DNA of 64,000 nt from Tritrichomonas musculus (GCA_039105265.1 JAPFFF010000039.1:186001-250000); one strand, 5' to 3'; shown: positions 1 through 10,010, counted from the stretch's first letter. Notes: generated from the letters alone by a model not told the origin. Numbers and translations are program-made.

Positions 1-1
1 C

Positions 2-778
2 TTTAATCTCAGGGCAAGTTATAAAAAGCAAAAGAACCCTCTTGAACAAACAATAAAGCTCCTCCTCAACTCCATATATGGCAAGTCAATATTGAAAGCA
101 ACAAAGACTGAAACCAAGACAGTACCAAAAAGCCAACTATACAAGTACCTCTGGAGGAACTACAACTTTATCAAGGAGGTTGTTGAAGATGCTAATATTG
201 ATAAGTGCTATGTCAAGAAGTTGAAACCAATTAATGACCATTTCAACCTACCTCAATTTGGTGCAAGCGTTCTCTCTTGGAGTAAGCACTTAATGAACAG
301 GGTTATGGCTACAGCTGAGCAAGCAGGTATACCTATCTTTTATCAAGATACTGATAGTATGCATGTACTTGAAAAAGATGTACCAAGGATAGCTGACTTA
401 TTCCAGTTCAAGTATCATCAACCTCTTATTGGAAAAAATATGTGTCAGTTTCATAATGACTTTGATGAGTTCGAAGGTAGTCAAGGGGAAATACACTCAA
501 GAAAACTCATTGCACTTGGTAAAAAGAGCTACCTCGATATCTTGGTTGATGAACAAGGAAATGAAGGATATCATATTAGACTCAAAGGAATTCCAAAACA
601 AGTTATTCTCAACAAGTGCAAAAGGATGGATATCTCAGTTGAAGAGCTTTTTGAAAGAATGCATGAAGGAGAAAGTATGACATTTGATTTGTTGGATGGT
701 TCGAATGCATTCAGGAAGTCAAAGACATTTCAACAAACCAACTTACCTAAATTTGCACGTACTCTTAGGTTTACTTAG
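2..778 (+). CDS. Polinton DNA polymerase B, C-terminal part (cut by window edge)
   Basis: The frame is open from base 2, so the start lies outside the window. It carries the two hallmark palm motifs of family B polymerases: the KxxxNSIYGK motif at about bases 56-85 and YQDTDS, holding the metal-binding aspartates, at about 340-358. The region after these is the thumb-like C terminus. In Polintons this enzyme copies the element by protein-primed synthesis. The stop overlaps the end of the convergent neighbour by 8 bases. The visible part looks whole. A host polymerase is unlikely, given the short C-terminal region and the neighbours. Confidence 0.88.
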   Translation, partial: FNLRASYKKQKNPLEQTIKLLLNSIYGKSILKATKTETKTVPKSQLYKYLWRNYNFIKEVVEDANIDKCYVKKLKPINDHFNLPQFGASVLSWSKHLMNRVMATAEQAGIPIFYQDTDSMHVLEKDVPRIADLFQFKYHQPLIGKNMCQFHNDFDEFEGSQGEIHSRKLIALGKKSYLDILVDEQGNEGYHIRLKGIPKQVILNKCKRMDISVEELFERMHEGESMTFDLLDGSNAFRKSKTFQQTNLPKFARTLRFT

Positions 779-1511
779 TTATAACATCATTGATATCAGT
801 CGAGTTGGATGGTTTAATTTTGATAGTTATGAACAAAGGACTTTTTAACAATATCGGCTGGTATTGAAAATCTACTAAACTTAATTCTAAAAACTTTAAT
901 GAATCTGTAAATGTTTTTATTTTTAAAGGCTTACCCTCAGTCTCGAAATCATAGATAAGTGGTTTCTTATCTACAGTGAAGGTATTTATTGTACCTATAA
1001 CTGAAGGTGTATATTGCTGTTCACCTATATTCGAGTATATGGCATTACCTTGTAGTGATACTAGATACAACTTAGTATGATTTAATATTGGTATATCTTT
1101 TATTATATAGGTTGTATTAGCAGGTAACTCTAAAGGCAATGGAGTATTATAAAGACCAGTTACTAATGCAGCTCGATGAGTTAAAGACGTAATGGTAGTC
1201 TTCATTGTGGTTTTTATTTGGAATGTTCTTGTTTCTTGTTTATACTCCCATTGAAACCAAGACATTAAATTTAATACCGATTGTAATTCTTTGATTGTAT
1301 AAGAAAATTTAGGAGTTCGAAAATAGGCTTTAATAGGTACTGAATCACTTGACATCTCAATATAATCTTCATCATTGGTTAACAGAATATTACTCAAGGT
1401 GCTTAATGAAGATACATAATACTTGACATATTTACACTTCCAAGGTATATCTAAATTAACTGATACCTTATTATATTCATCTGCATTTGTGCTTTGTACT
1501 GATACTAGCAT
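771..1511 (-). CDS. Polinton small capsid-like protein (penton candidate)
   Basis: A 246-aa protein rich in beta-strand-like alternation with no membrane segment or signal peptide. Its C-terminal stretch, with LELSLVDFQYQPI followed by FITIKIKPS, resembles the ending of single-jelly-roll penton proteins of Polintons. Its size and place beside the polymerase and large structural-type genes also fit. It is transcribed toward the polymerase gene, and its start codon lies only 16 bases from that of the rightward giant gene, so the two probably share a very short bidirectional promoter. The capsid call is inference from position and general pattern; it could be another virion or accessory protein. 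Confidence 0.45.
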   Translation of the reverse strand: MLVSVQSTNADEYNKVSVNLDIPWKCKYVKYYVSSLSTLSNILLTNDEDYIEMSSDSVPIKAYFRTPKFSYTIKELQSVLNLMSWFQWEYKQETRTFQIKTTMKTTITSLTHRAALVTGLYNTPLPLELPANTTYIIKDIPILNHTKLYLVSLQGNAIYSNIGEQQYTPSVIGTINTFTVDKKPLIYDFETEGKPLKIKTFTDSLKFLELSLVDFQYQPILLKSPLFITIKIKPSNSTDINDVITK

Positions 1512-1527
1512 TTTATTATATCCTAAA

Positions 1528-4500
1528 ATGTCAATTAAAGTTTATTCTTTGTTATCAGGAGAAACAGAGAAGCTAAAAGACAAAGACATAGAGATAAGTG
1601 TTAATGATGAAAACAACATCGATATCATAAGAGGTGGAGACCCTAAAGATTATCCAAAATTCAGTTGCTTATATAATAAGGAAGAGATAGACATAAAATT
1701 GGTTAGTGACTATCTGGATAAAAATGGGCTCGAGTCTTTTGGTGCTCTTAACATTATGGGAGGTAAAGGTATATATACATGGAATACTGATGGTACACTA
1801 ACGACAAAAATACAATATTGTGCTAGTCTCAATAAACTATATGAAAGATTAAGAGACAGTGCTAAAAATTTAGAAGTCTTTTTAACCAAAATGAGGGAAG
1901 ATGTAGATTCTGGTATTGCACCCGGAGCTACCTTAAAATATTTCACTGGAGAGATAAGTGATAAAGATATAATAGAAGAAGAATATGATGTTAGTACATA
2001 TAAGAAGTTAATAGAAGCATTAACAGCGAATCAAAAAGGTATGTTAGATGTTATGAATTTAATGATTCAAAATATAGATGAAGTTAATAATGCAATTGTT
2101 CCAAGTATCGATTGGAATACATTAAAGGACTTAAAAATAATTGTCGAACATGTAGATGAAACTACCAAAGCAATTACCTATGGAACAGATACAATAAAAC
2201 CTAAAAACATGGAAACTATAATAAAAGAGTTAAGTACAAGTAATGATAATATATCAAAGTGGATAAAAAATAATACTGTTGATTTTACTGAAATTGAGCC
2301 CATTAAATATGTAGATTTAAAAGTTAATGAAACTACTAATGAAACTATCTTTGATGTCAATGAGACAAAGATAAATAACATGAAAGACTTTGCTGAGAAA
2401 ACAAATACAACAGCTGCTAATATTACTAAATGGATAGATGCATTAAATGATCAAACCATAAGTTATGAGACTCTCTTGAACTTAACAGGTGGTAATACTT
2501 CCATGTGCCTAATTAATAAAACAACTGGTGAACCAGAAATACATGAGGTTAAAATAGAAATTGATGAAACACCACCACCTACTCCAACACCTGAGCCAAC
2601 TCCAGACCCTACACCTACACCTACGCCTACTCCAACTGAACCACCAAAAGAGTTAGTTAACAAAGAAGATATGGTTTATGTAATTCCTCCTATTGATGAA
2701 TTAAAGAAACTCGAAGAATATACGATTCCAAAAATAATAGAACCAGAAGTACTCAAATTAACAGTATCCAAGTTTTGGTTATATAGTAAAGAGACAATAG
2801 GATGGATAAAAGACTTATTGTATAATATCATTTCAACTACCCTATCTCTTGCTAAACAGCCTATTAAATTAACTTATAAAACAATTGCTTTTGCGACAAA
2901 AGAATTTATGAAGATTATATATAACTTATTTTATTTTATCTGGTATGGTATTGATAGTATTGTGGATATTGCATATGAAGCTGTTAAAGATAATGAAAAA
3001 GTGGGGGTAATCTTTTATATTGGAGGAGAAGATGCAGATGCTGACTTTAAGGATGTAGATTTGCATCAGGTCATTGATGAGATAAAAGAATTGACACCAA
3101 GACTTAATAACAAAATTGATGAATTAAAGAATGAAGGAATTCGAATGATTAAAATAGCATATAGCTCATTTACATTATTTTGGAGCAACTTATGGCACTT
3201 CATAGTTGATTTTATCATGAACTACCCGAATTTAGTTAATAATATTATACAGATAGGCGGAAATTGGATAGATGCTCAATTTTGGCAATATATAGGAGGT
3301 TATTCTGATTTAATTCTGTATGTTTATGTAATACTTGTATATGCAATCGCTGGGGGTTTAGGCGTTGGGGCATTTTGTTTATGTGTAATTCTAATAGCTG
3401 CCCTTTTCGAACCAATAGGAAGAGGTGCCCAATGGATTTTAAATAAGATTACGCGACATCCTCCTGCTCCTCATGCTCGTACACTTGAAGTTGATGATAA
3501 TGACGTTGTTAATACTGATGATGAAAATAGCTTTGATATTGTTGACCCTGATGGAAATAAAATTGTAATTGAGATTGATGATGATATATTAGAAGTATTT
3601 CGAAATCAATATAACTCATTGGTCTCCAAATATCAAACAATCTATGATGTTGTTCCCTCTACTCCATCAACTGACTCCAAGTATTTTACCTTGAAGGAAT
3701 CAGACCAGTTATATTTATATAGACCATCTAAGACGTATGAAGAATCCAATTATTATTGTATGAGATGGGATATAGATAAAGATTATGACATACCACAAAA
3801 TTTAGTATTTAGATTCAAAGACTATCTATTTGGTCATAACTGGGAATTAACATGGGATGGTAAAAATTGGACAGGAAATAATTGTCAAAACATGTGTACA
3901 GAAAAGATATCATACATGAACACAAATAACGGTGCGCCTGCTTTAACAATCAAACATAACGAAAGAATTGGGAGATGGATAAAAGGAACAATAAAGGAAG
4001 ATTTAACTGATGATGATAATTATGCTCATATCTTGAAAGATTATCTTACCAATTGGAGGGTTGTTAAGAAAGATGGAACCATACTAAGTGAAGGAATAAC
4101 TGCAACTTTTGATTCAAGTGGTTCAGGTACTTTTACTCAAGATGGATATAAATATGAACAAGCTAGAATGTATGTTGATGCACCAAGTGGATTAAATGCA
4201 GATGATGGATTATATGTTTATGCTGACCTAAATATTAATGGAAATATAACTGAATTAAAATGGGATTGTCATCCTACTCATTGTATTAATTCAGGTGTTA
4301 TGCATACCTATGGGTCAAATCCTTGTCTCGAATCATTTAATTATCATCGAGAAAAAAGGCATTCCATTAAAATCATTGAAGGATTTAATCATAAGAACAT
4401 TCGAATATATATAGAGAAAGAATTATTTGATTTTGATGTGAAAGTTAATCCATTCGATATAATTATTCAACAACAATTTTATGAAGTAGAGCCAGACCCA

Positions 4501-6795
4501 AGAAAATGCACTACCATATCGACAGATTATAATATTTATTCATCAAAGATTATATGGGCTGATAATATCATGACTATGCGTCGAGATTTAAATGTTGTTG
4601 GTGGAATCACAGATATATTAGCCTATGATTATGCTTTATTGAAACAGACAGTTGATAATCTAGTTGAACAAATGAGAATTCAAGCCATGTATAATGAATA
4701 TACTGATAGTATTAAACAAGGTGTAGCAGTTGCGAATAGTATATTAAATATTTTAGCAACAACAGTTTGTATTGCAAGTGCCCTTTCAACATTAAATATG
4801 TCCAATAACTCTGTAACTATTAATACATATCAAACAAGACCTTTCCCAGCAGGTCCAGGAGGAAATGGTGGAGGAGGTGGTGGTGGTGGTGGTGGTTATC
4901 CAGGTGATGGAGGTAGTGGCTTTCAAGGTAAGTTTTTGGTGAATGTTGATTTGAAGGCTGATAAGATGACTATGGAAAGATTTTTACCAATAACAACAAC
5001 TGTTCAAAATCCTGTTGCTGGAGCTATTTCAACATTCTCAGCTACACAGGTTGTCCTTTCGACAACACATGCACTGACTCAGTTAGGAAATGCTATTGCT
5101 ACTCTTGGTTCGAATGTCTTACACTTCTTTAGGAATAGACCAGATACAAATGGAACTGAAACATTAAATATTAATTCATCCTCGATTACAATAACTGATA
5201 ATGATACTGATAATGCAACAAATACTATCACAACCACTGAGCAATCATTAGAGAGAACTCATAGAGAAGTTCAGCCACAGGTTGTTACAGATGAAACAGA
5301 TGAGATTCGAACAGATATAACTGTACCACAGACTACAATGACAAATACAGCTTCAACTACGATTGCACTTAGGAATCAAGTTCCTGTTATCAATATATCT
5401 GGAATCCAGTATACCTTAGAAGATATTGCAGATATGACAAGAGAAGAACGAAATGCATTAGTTGCTAGTCATCCTGATATCTTACGTATCCAATATCATG
5501 GAAGAGAGTGGTTTAATGTTTATGATTTGTTTTATAATGACCAACTCATTATCCATAATAATGTATTTCAACGAAGGACTCTAATAAGACCAGCTGATAT
5601 TGAGATGACAGATAGAATACATAGAGCTACTGATAATAATTGGTCAATAGAATGGGAAGGAACAACATACACAGCGAGAGATATTGAACAATTATCTATG
5701 CAAGACAGATTAAATTTACCATTTGTACAAAATGGAGATATTGGATTAGAACCTTACTTGAATGACCAAACAATGGAAGCATGGATAAATATTATTGATC
5801 ATAGAGGAGAGACTATTGACCCAATTGTTGCTACTATTGATTATTCAGCACCAACTACAGCAAATATTAGTGGAGGTCAAGTACGATTTGTTGGAATAAA
5901 TTCACAGATAGAAGTCAATGCAAATGGAGTTAGATATCAACATTATGACCTTGTTGCCACAACAGATACTTGGACAGTACCAGGAACAACACCAGCAATA
6001 ACAGCAAGAATGATAGAACAAATGAGTGATGAACAAAGAGGAGAACTAATGGATAATATTTATTCTCATGGTAATCTTTTAGCTTTTAATGACACATTAG
6101 ATGAAACAACTGGTGAAGAAATAACACAAGTACTATATAATGGAAATGTAGTTGCTACAATAGATAGAAGAAGACTACATGTAATTAATATTGTGAATGG
6201 AGTGATAGAAATGTACCAACAAGATGGTGTTATAAGTGCAACTACCCAGGTTATTATGGGAGCAGTAGGTTATGTTGCTAGAAGGTTCTTACATGGTCAA
6301 TGGCAGTTTGTTAGACATCATCCTGGTGATGCAGCAGCTATAGCAGGAGTAGCAGCAGAAGCATATGTAGCAAATAGAATAGGATTATTTAATATTCCAA
6401 GTTGGTTCCGTCGTAATGATAACCCAGAGACATTAGCAGAGGAAGATGTATTAGAAAAGATTCTTGCATGGGCATATCATGAAGAAACAGATGATGAACC
6501 TGAACTTGAAATAACAATGAAGGATGCTGATAAGATGATGGTTTCATTTGATACATGTATTAATATTGCAAAGACATATCGCGATACTTTAAAGGGTACA
6601 ATAGCATTCATGTGCGAGAAAATCAAAGAGCTTGAAAATAAGTCAAGTACAAAACATCCATTAGAAGATATAGATATGACTGCTTATATTACTAAAGTAG
6701 AAGTGAAGGAAATGATAGACCAGAAGGATGCATATATTGATACTCTTGAGGCAAGACTTGCAGCACTTGAAGCTAAATGTGCTAACATCGAATGA
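1528..6795 (+). CDS. Polinton giant structural-type protein, 1755 aa
   Basis: The start at 1528 is preferred because the upstream in-frame extension lies on top of the divergent gene; it gives MSIKVYSLL. Visible parts: an Asn/Thr-rich N-terminal region; a Pro-Thr repeat stretch near bases 2570-2640; two hydrophobic regions, the stronger near bases 3315-3405; a module at about 3670-4620 shared with the next gene; a glycine run near 4857-4920; and a charged, coiled-coil-like C terminus. The shared module contains LYLYRPSK, a WDGKNW segment and the QQQFYEVEPDP region. No enzyme motif was seen. Length, Pro/Gly linkers and duplicated modules suggest a spike, fibre or membrane-anchored virion component, but that is inference. 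The frame looks whole. Confidence 0.6.
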   Translation: MSIKVYSLLSGETEKLKDKDIEISVNDENNIDIIRGGDPKDYPKFSCLYNKEEIDIKLVSDYLDKNGLESFGALNIMGGKGIYTWNTDGTLTTKIQYCASLNKLYERLRDSAKNLEVFLTKMREDVDSGIAPGATLKYFTGEISDKDIIEEEYDVSTYKKLIEALTANQKGMLDVMNLMIQNIDEVNNAIVPSIDWNTLKDLKIIVEHVDETTKAITYGTDTIKPKNMETIIKELSTSNDNISKWIKNNTVDFTEIEPIKYVDLKVNETTNETIFDVNETKINNMKDFAEKTNTTAANITKWIDALNDQTISYETLLNLTGGNTSMCLINKTTGEPEIHEVKIEIDETPPPTPTPEPTPDPTPTPTPTPTEPPKELVNKEDMVYVIPPIDELKKLEEYTIPKIIEPEVLKLTVSKFWLYSKETIGWIKDLLYNIISTTLSLAKQPIKLTYKTIAFATKEFMKIIYNLFYFIWYGIDSIVDIAYEAVKDNEKVGVIFYIGGEDADADFKDVDLHQVIDEIKELTPRLNNKIDELKNEGIRMIKIAYSSFTLFWSNLWHFIVDFIMNYPNLVNNIIQIGGNWIDAQFWQYIGGYSDLILYVYVILVYAIAGGLGVGAFCLCVILIAALFEPIGRGAQWILNKITRHPPAPHARTLEVDDNDVVNTDDENSFDIVDPDGNKIVIEIDDDILEVFRNQYNSLVSKYQTIYDVVPSTPSTDSKYFTLKESDQLYLYRPSKTYEESNYYCMRWDIDKDYDIPQNLVFRFKDYLFGHNWELTWDGKNWTGNNCQNMCTEKISYMNTNNGAPALTIKHNERIGRWIKGTIKEDLTDDDNYAHILKDYLTNWRVVKKDGTILSEGITATFDSSGSGTFTQDGYKYEQARMYVDAPSGLNADDGLYVYADLNINGNITELKWDCHPTHCINSGVMHTYGSNPCLESFNYHREKRHSIKIIEGFNHKNIRIYIEKELFDFDVKVNPFDIIIQQQFYEVEPDPRKCTTISTDYNIYSSKIIWADNIMTMRRDLNVVGGITDILAYDYALLKQTVDNLVEQMRIQAMYNEYTDSIKQGVAVANSILNILATTVCIASALSTLNMSNNSVTINTYQTRPFPAGPGGNGGGGGGGGGGYPGDGGSGFQGKFLVNVDLKADKMTMERFLPITTTVQNPVAGAISTFSATQVVLSTTHALTQLGNAIATLGSNVLHFFRNRPDTNGTETLNINSSSITITDNDTDNATNTITTTEQSLERTHREVQPQVVTDETDEIRTDITVPQTTMTNTASTTIALRNQVPVINISGIQYTLEDIADMTREERNALVASHPDILRIQYHGREWFNVYDLFYNDQLIIHNNVFQRRTLIRPADIEMTDRIHRATDNNWSIEWEGTTYTARDIEQLSMQDRLNLPFVQNGDIGLEPYLNDQTMEAWINIIDHRGETIDPIVATIDYSAPTTANISGGQVRFVGINSQIEVNANGVRYQHYDLVATTDTWTVPGTTPAITARMIEQMSDEQRGELMDNIYSHGNLLAFNDTLDETTGEEITQVLYNGNVVATIDRRRLHVINIVNGVIEMYQQDGVISATTQVIMGAVGYVARRFLHGQWQFVRHHPGDAAAIAGVAAEAYVANRIGLFNIPSWFRRNDNPETLAEEDVLEKILAWAYHEETDDEPELEITMKDADKMMVSFDTCINIAKTYRDTLKGTIAFMCEKIKELENKSSTKHPLEDIDMTAYITKVEVKEMIDQKDAYIDTLEARLAALEAKCANIE

Positions 6796-6814
6796 GAAGT
6801 TTTATTTAACTAAA

Positions 6815-9412
6815 ATGAGTGATACTACTACAAGATTTAAAGGAGATATACAGTTTAAGATAGGGGATGCTACTCGAAAAGGTAGCCAGTTATTAACCTT
6901 GGGTGACTTAGATAACTATGTGCAGACAGGTCATTTATTTAATGAGGTCGAAGGTTTACCAGAAGTTGATATTAAAAATAAAAATATACAGTATGTATCA
7001 TTTGAGTCTTCAACAACAACTTACAATATCCTTAAGTTTGTTAATTTGCCTGAAGACTTCATGAATAAGCTCAATGAAATAAAAACCCAGACTAATATAT
7101 TTAAGGTTGTCTTGAGGAAAAATATAGTATATGATACAAGTGGTAATTTAGTCAAGGAGTTCTACATATATGTTAAGGATGGTCAAGTATATTCTCCTTT
7201 GATAACTAAAAGTAGTAATGGATGCAGTATAAATAATAGTACCATTATGGGATATATGAATATAGCTTTTGATAGTAAACTAGACTTCAACCCATATACC
7301 TTGTGGCTGAATGGGGAGTTGAGCATAATGAATGAATATATAACTGATTCTTTACAGACAGAGAAGGCAATAAAGTGTTCTATAATAAAAGCTGATAATG
7401 CATTAAGTTTACGTAAAAGCGATGTACTATACTTATATAAGCCTACATCAACTAGTCAGGTTGTGATAGATAACAAGAAATATTGGTTACTTCAATGGAA
7501 CATAGATACAGGATATACTATACCTAATGACTTAGAGTTTAGGTTTAATGAGTATTGTTTTGGTAATAAGTGGTTTTTATCATGGGATGGTACAAAATGG
7601 GTAGGTGATAACATACAAGGTCATATCAATGGTAGATTAGTTAATGGATTAAATAAGGAGAATGAGTATGGTGAAGATGGTACCTACATACAAGTCAAGA
7701 GGAGTGAGAGGAACATGAAACTGATTAATAAGCCTAATGACTACTCACCTGATAACCTACTACATTACATGATTCATGGAGGTAAGTGTAAAATAGACTG
7801 TTTTGTAAAATTAAAGACAGGGGAGATAGAACCTTTTTCGAAATATGGTCTAGGATATCAAACAAGTCAAGGAGGTACAAAAGATGGATATGATATTGAA
7901 GCAATAAGGTGCTATAAGATGAATAATGCGACTAATAAATTAGAAACTAGTGCTATTGATGAACTCTACCTTGATATTACCCTTGAAGGTTCTAAAAATG
8001 CAAATAGGTTCTCAGTTCGACCTACTGGAAAAGAAGGCAATGGAGGAGACAAGGTATGGTTGTTCTTACATGGTGTACTTGATTCATGTGAAAAGCTTGA
8101 ATATACATATGCAGCTTCGACTACTAATGACTCAAGGGATATTAAGATATATTTAGCTGATGAATATGTTGACCCAATAGATGAGGTTCATTGGGATTCA
8201 ACTACTAACCCATTCGAGTATATCATTAAGCAGCAATTTTATGAAGTATCCCCAAATCCTAATGGGGCAACGACCTTATATACTGATTATAATATTACCT
8301 CCTCTAAGATAATTACTGCTGATAATATTACTACTATGAGGAGTGATTTAAACTTAGTTACCAACAATGTAGATGTTATTAGCTATGATGTTAACGAAAT
8401 GAACACTGTTATGGAAAGCTTAAAAGGTAGAGTATCAAGGACTGAACAAGTTACTCAACATCTGGAGGATGATGTAGATAATTTGCGTATAGTCTCATGG
8501 ACAGCATTAGCTTTTGGAGTTGCAGGTACGGCTGGGTCAATAGGTTCTATTGGTATGCAGCTATTTCCAGATGGTATAAGCTTTCCTACCATAAAAGGTG
8601 GAGGATTCCTTAAAAGGTTATTCTCTCATAAGTCAACCAAAGGTATGAGTGATTTGGTTAGAAATAGCATTAACTTCATGTCAGGTACTACAGCAAGAAG
8701 CATAACCAAAGATATAACACCTATAATTACCTGGTGTGAGGAAGAGTATAAGCAACTAGATGAACTACCTTTTACTGATGAGAATGATAACCCTGATACT
8801 GGAACCTTGACATTAAGTGGTGCTATGGATATCAGCAATATGTTTAGGGATTCACTCAAGCCTTGTTTCAAGTTGTTAGCTGAGAAGGTCAATGAGCTAG
8901 AGGCTGAGTTTGATAATTACCCTACTGTGGATGAAGCTAATGAAGGTCTAGATGTACTTATAGGTAGGATAGAGACATTAGAGGGTGAAAATATCACATT
9001 AAAAGATACTATAGCAGCAATGGAAACTAGGTTAACTGCATTAGCGAATAGATTAACGCGAATTAAGTATACATTCAGCGTACCAAATAGTACTAGCATT
9101 CGTTACCAATTCGAACAACCATTTGATGCATATGAGGCAACCCTCTATTTGACATATCATGAAAACAAAAATAATGTTACCAGTGAAAAAGAAATTAAAA
9201 TTAATATATCATTCAATGTTAAAAATACGCCTACGAGTGAATATCAATGTGAACCAACTAAGATCTGGTTAAACAATATTGAATTTCCATTAAGTAGTGG
9301 CAATTTAGTGGTCAATGCAACAGCTAATTTCATAGCGATTAATTCAACATTCTTTACATCAAATGGTATCTTAGTTGAAGATAATACCAAGAATGAGATA
9401 CATTCATTATAA
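6815..9412 (+). CDS. Polinton large protein, 865 aa, paralogue of the upstream giant protein
   Basis: The start at 6815 (MSDTTTRFKG) is chosen because the earlier in-frame codons overlap the preceding gene; the gap to that gene is 19 bases. The middle of the protein repeats the module of its neighbour: LYLYKP, WDGTKW, then IKQQFYEVSPNP and the TDYNI-SSKII-ADN-TMR-DLN pattern. The C terminus again has a conserved FRDSLK-type segment followed by a heptad-rich, coiled-coil-like stretch (RIETLEGENITLKDTIAAME), then a beta-rich tail of about 130 residues not present in the neighbour. Function is unknown. The pair looks like an internal gene duplication with one copy shortened. The frame looks whole. 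Confidence 0.6.
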   Translation: MSDTTTRFKGDIQFKIGDATRKGSQLLTLGDLDNYVQTGHLFNEVEGLPEVDIKNKNIQYVSFESSTTTYNILKFVNLPEDFMNKLNEIKTQTNIFKVVLRKNIVYDTSGNLVKEFYIYVKDGQVYSPLITKSSNGCSINNSTIMGYMNIAFDSKLDFNPYTLWLNGELSIMNEYITDSLQTEKAIKCSIIKADNALSLRKSDVLYLYKPTSTSQVVIDNKKYWLLQWNIDTGYTIPNDLEFRFNEYCFGNKWFLSWDGTKWVGDNIQGHINGRLVNGLNKENEYGEDGTYIQVKRSERNMKLINKPNDYSPDNLLHYMIHGGKCKIDCFVKLKTGEIEPFSKYGLGYQTSQGGTKDGYDIEAIRCYKMNNATNKLETSAIDELYLDITLEGSKNANRFSVRPTGKEGNGGDKVWLFLHGVLDSCEKLEYTYAASTTNDSRDIKIYLADEYVDPIDEVHWDSTTNPFEYIIKQQFYEVSPNPNGATTLYTDYNITSSKIITADNITTMRSDLNLVTNNVDVISYDVNEMNTVMESLKGRVSRTEQVTQHLEDDVDNLRIVSWTALAFGVAGTAGSIGSIGMQLFPDGISFPTIKGGGFLKRLFSHKSTKGMSDLVRNSINFMSGTTARSITKDITPIITWCEEEYKQLDELPFTDENDNPDTGTLTLSGAMDISNMFRDSLKPCFKLLAEKVNELEAEFDNYPTVDEANEGLDVLIGRIETLEGENITLKDTIAAMETRLTALANRLTRIKYTFSVPNSTSIRYQFEQPFDAYEATLYLTYHENKNNVTSEKEIKINISFNVKNTPTSEYQCEPTKIWLNNIEFPLSSGNLVVNATANFIAINSTFFTSNGILVEDNTKNEIHSL

Positions 9413-9437
9413 GGAGGTAGGTACGAGATTCTCGGAG

Positions 9438-9506
9438 CTGGTACCTGTGCCGTTTCATAGATGGGCGGTTGTGGGGTGGGGTACCTGTGCCGTTTCATTG
9501 ATGGGG
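9438..9506 (+). repeat. Two direct copies of a ~28-bp GC-rich motif near the Polinton end
   Basis: The motif GTACCTGTGCCGTTTCAT followed by (A/T)GATGGG occurs twice, about 41 bases apart, just after the last Polinton gene. Its GC content is far above its surroundings. It may belong to the terminal repeat of the element; the opposite end is not in the window to compare. Confidence 0.7.
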
Positions 9507-9528
9507 AGCAGTAGTGAGAACAAGAATA

Positions 9529-9589
9529 TTTTTTTCTTTTTTTCTTTTTTCTTTTCTTTTCTTTTTCTTTTCTTTTCTTTTTCTTTTAT
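9529..9589 (+). repeat. Polypyrimidine tract (TTTTC)n-like
   Basis: About 60 bases made only of T and C, mostly TTTTC and TTTTTC units, between the GC-rich direct repeat and the terminal hairpin of the Polinton. It is low-complexity sequence; a short peptide frame across it is an artefact. Confidence 0.85.
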
Positions 9590-9599
9590 GACGAGTTCG

Positions 9600-9658
9600 T
9601 GTTGACGCTTGGGGTGCCAGCCCCAGCGGAAACCGACTCGTATATACTACTTAAGTAG
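9600..9658. other. Likely Polinton terminus: hairpin and 12-bp palindrome
   Basis: A small hairpin (TGGGG, loop, CCCCA at 9610-9625) is followed by the perfect palindrome CTACTTAAGTAG at 9647-9658. Composition changes here from mixed to host-like AT-rich DNA, and a host reading frame on the minus strand runs up to exactly this point. I take the element border to lie within this stretch; the exact base cannot be fixed without the other terminus. Confidence 0.5.
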
Positions 9659-9841
9659 ATTATTTGGATATTCGATAAGTCTAGCTTTTTTCATCAATTT
9701 TGTTTGATTACGATCTGATTGATTAATATTTGATGCTAAAAATTTTTGAATATTATGTAATCTTGGATCATCTGGACCAATAAAATCTTTTTCAATGCCA
9801 TTAAAATATGAAATTTCAGAAGAAGAAAAGTTAAAGCTCAT
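9647..9841 (-). pseudogene. Host gene 5' fragment cut by the Polinton
   Basis: A 64-codon frame starts at 9841 (MSFNFSSSEISYF) and ends inside the palindrome at the element border. A TCATTTA initiator-like motif sits immediately upstream of its ATG, as at other genes in the window, so this looks like the true beginning of a host gene whose remainder was displaced. The peptide is hydrophilic and has no recognisable domain. It could also be a complete small gene. Confidence 0.45.
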
Positions 9842-9848
9842 TAAATGA
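9842..9848 (-). promoter_or_regulatory. Inr-like motif TCATTTA
   Basis: On the minus strand TCATTTA lies directly before the ATG at 9841, fitting the trichomonad initiator pattern TCA(C/T)T(T/A). It supports that start codon. Confidence 0.4.
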
Positions 9849-9898
9849 ACAAATTTTGATAAATTAAAAATATTTTATTATTCAAATAAGATGAATTT

Positions 9899-10010
9899 AA
9901 AGGCCAATTTGTCATAAAAATGTCAAAAAATCATTCATCATTTAAGGTCAATTTGTTATAAAAATGTCAAAAACATATTAACTAATAAAGGCCAAATTGT
10001 CATAAACATG
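9899..10010 (+). repeat. Three degenerate tandem units, ~45 bp
   Basis: The unit AAAGGCCAATTTGTCATAAA, followed in two units by AATGTCAAAAA, recurs near 9899, 9944 and 9987 with substitutions. The flanking 9850-10450 stretch is otherwise AT-rich with no gene that I can see, apart from an A-run near 10157. Confidence 0.65.

Larger units (their letters stand above)
1..9650 (+). mobile_element. Polinton/Maverick, right-hand part
   Basis: The element enters from beyond the left edge. Visible parts in order are the C-terminal end of a protein-primed family B DNA polymerase, a small capsid-like gene on the opposite strand, and two large genes of about 1.76 and 0.87 thousand codons. It ends in a non-coding tail with a direct repeat, a polypyrimidine run and a palindrome. 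The genes are packed tightly: ends overlap by 8 bases, starts lie 16 bases apart, and the two large genes are 19 bases apart. Giant Mavericks are a known feature of trichomonad genomes. The visible reading frames look whole with no obvious breaks, which suggests a fairly young copy. Integrase, ATPase and protease are not in view. The family call rests on the polymerase and gene packing; the right end is inferred from composition and from the host frame that stops there. Confidence 0.8.

Noticed and set aside
2463-2663. Minus-strand Gly/Val/Ser-rich frame
   Set aside because: It is the antisense shadow of the Pro-Thr repeat of the Polinton giant gene.
9413-9605. Small coding frame after the last Polinton gene
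   Set aside because: It is made of the direct repeat and the polypyrimidine run; no protein features.
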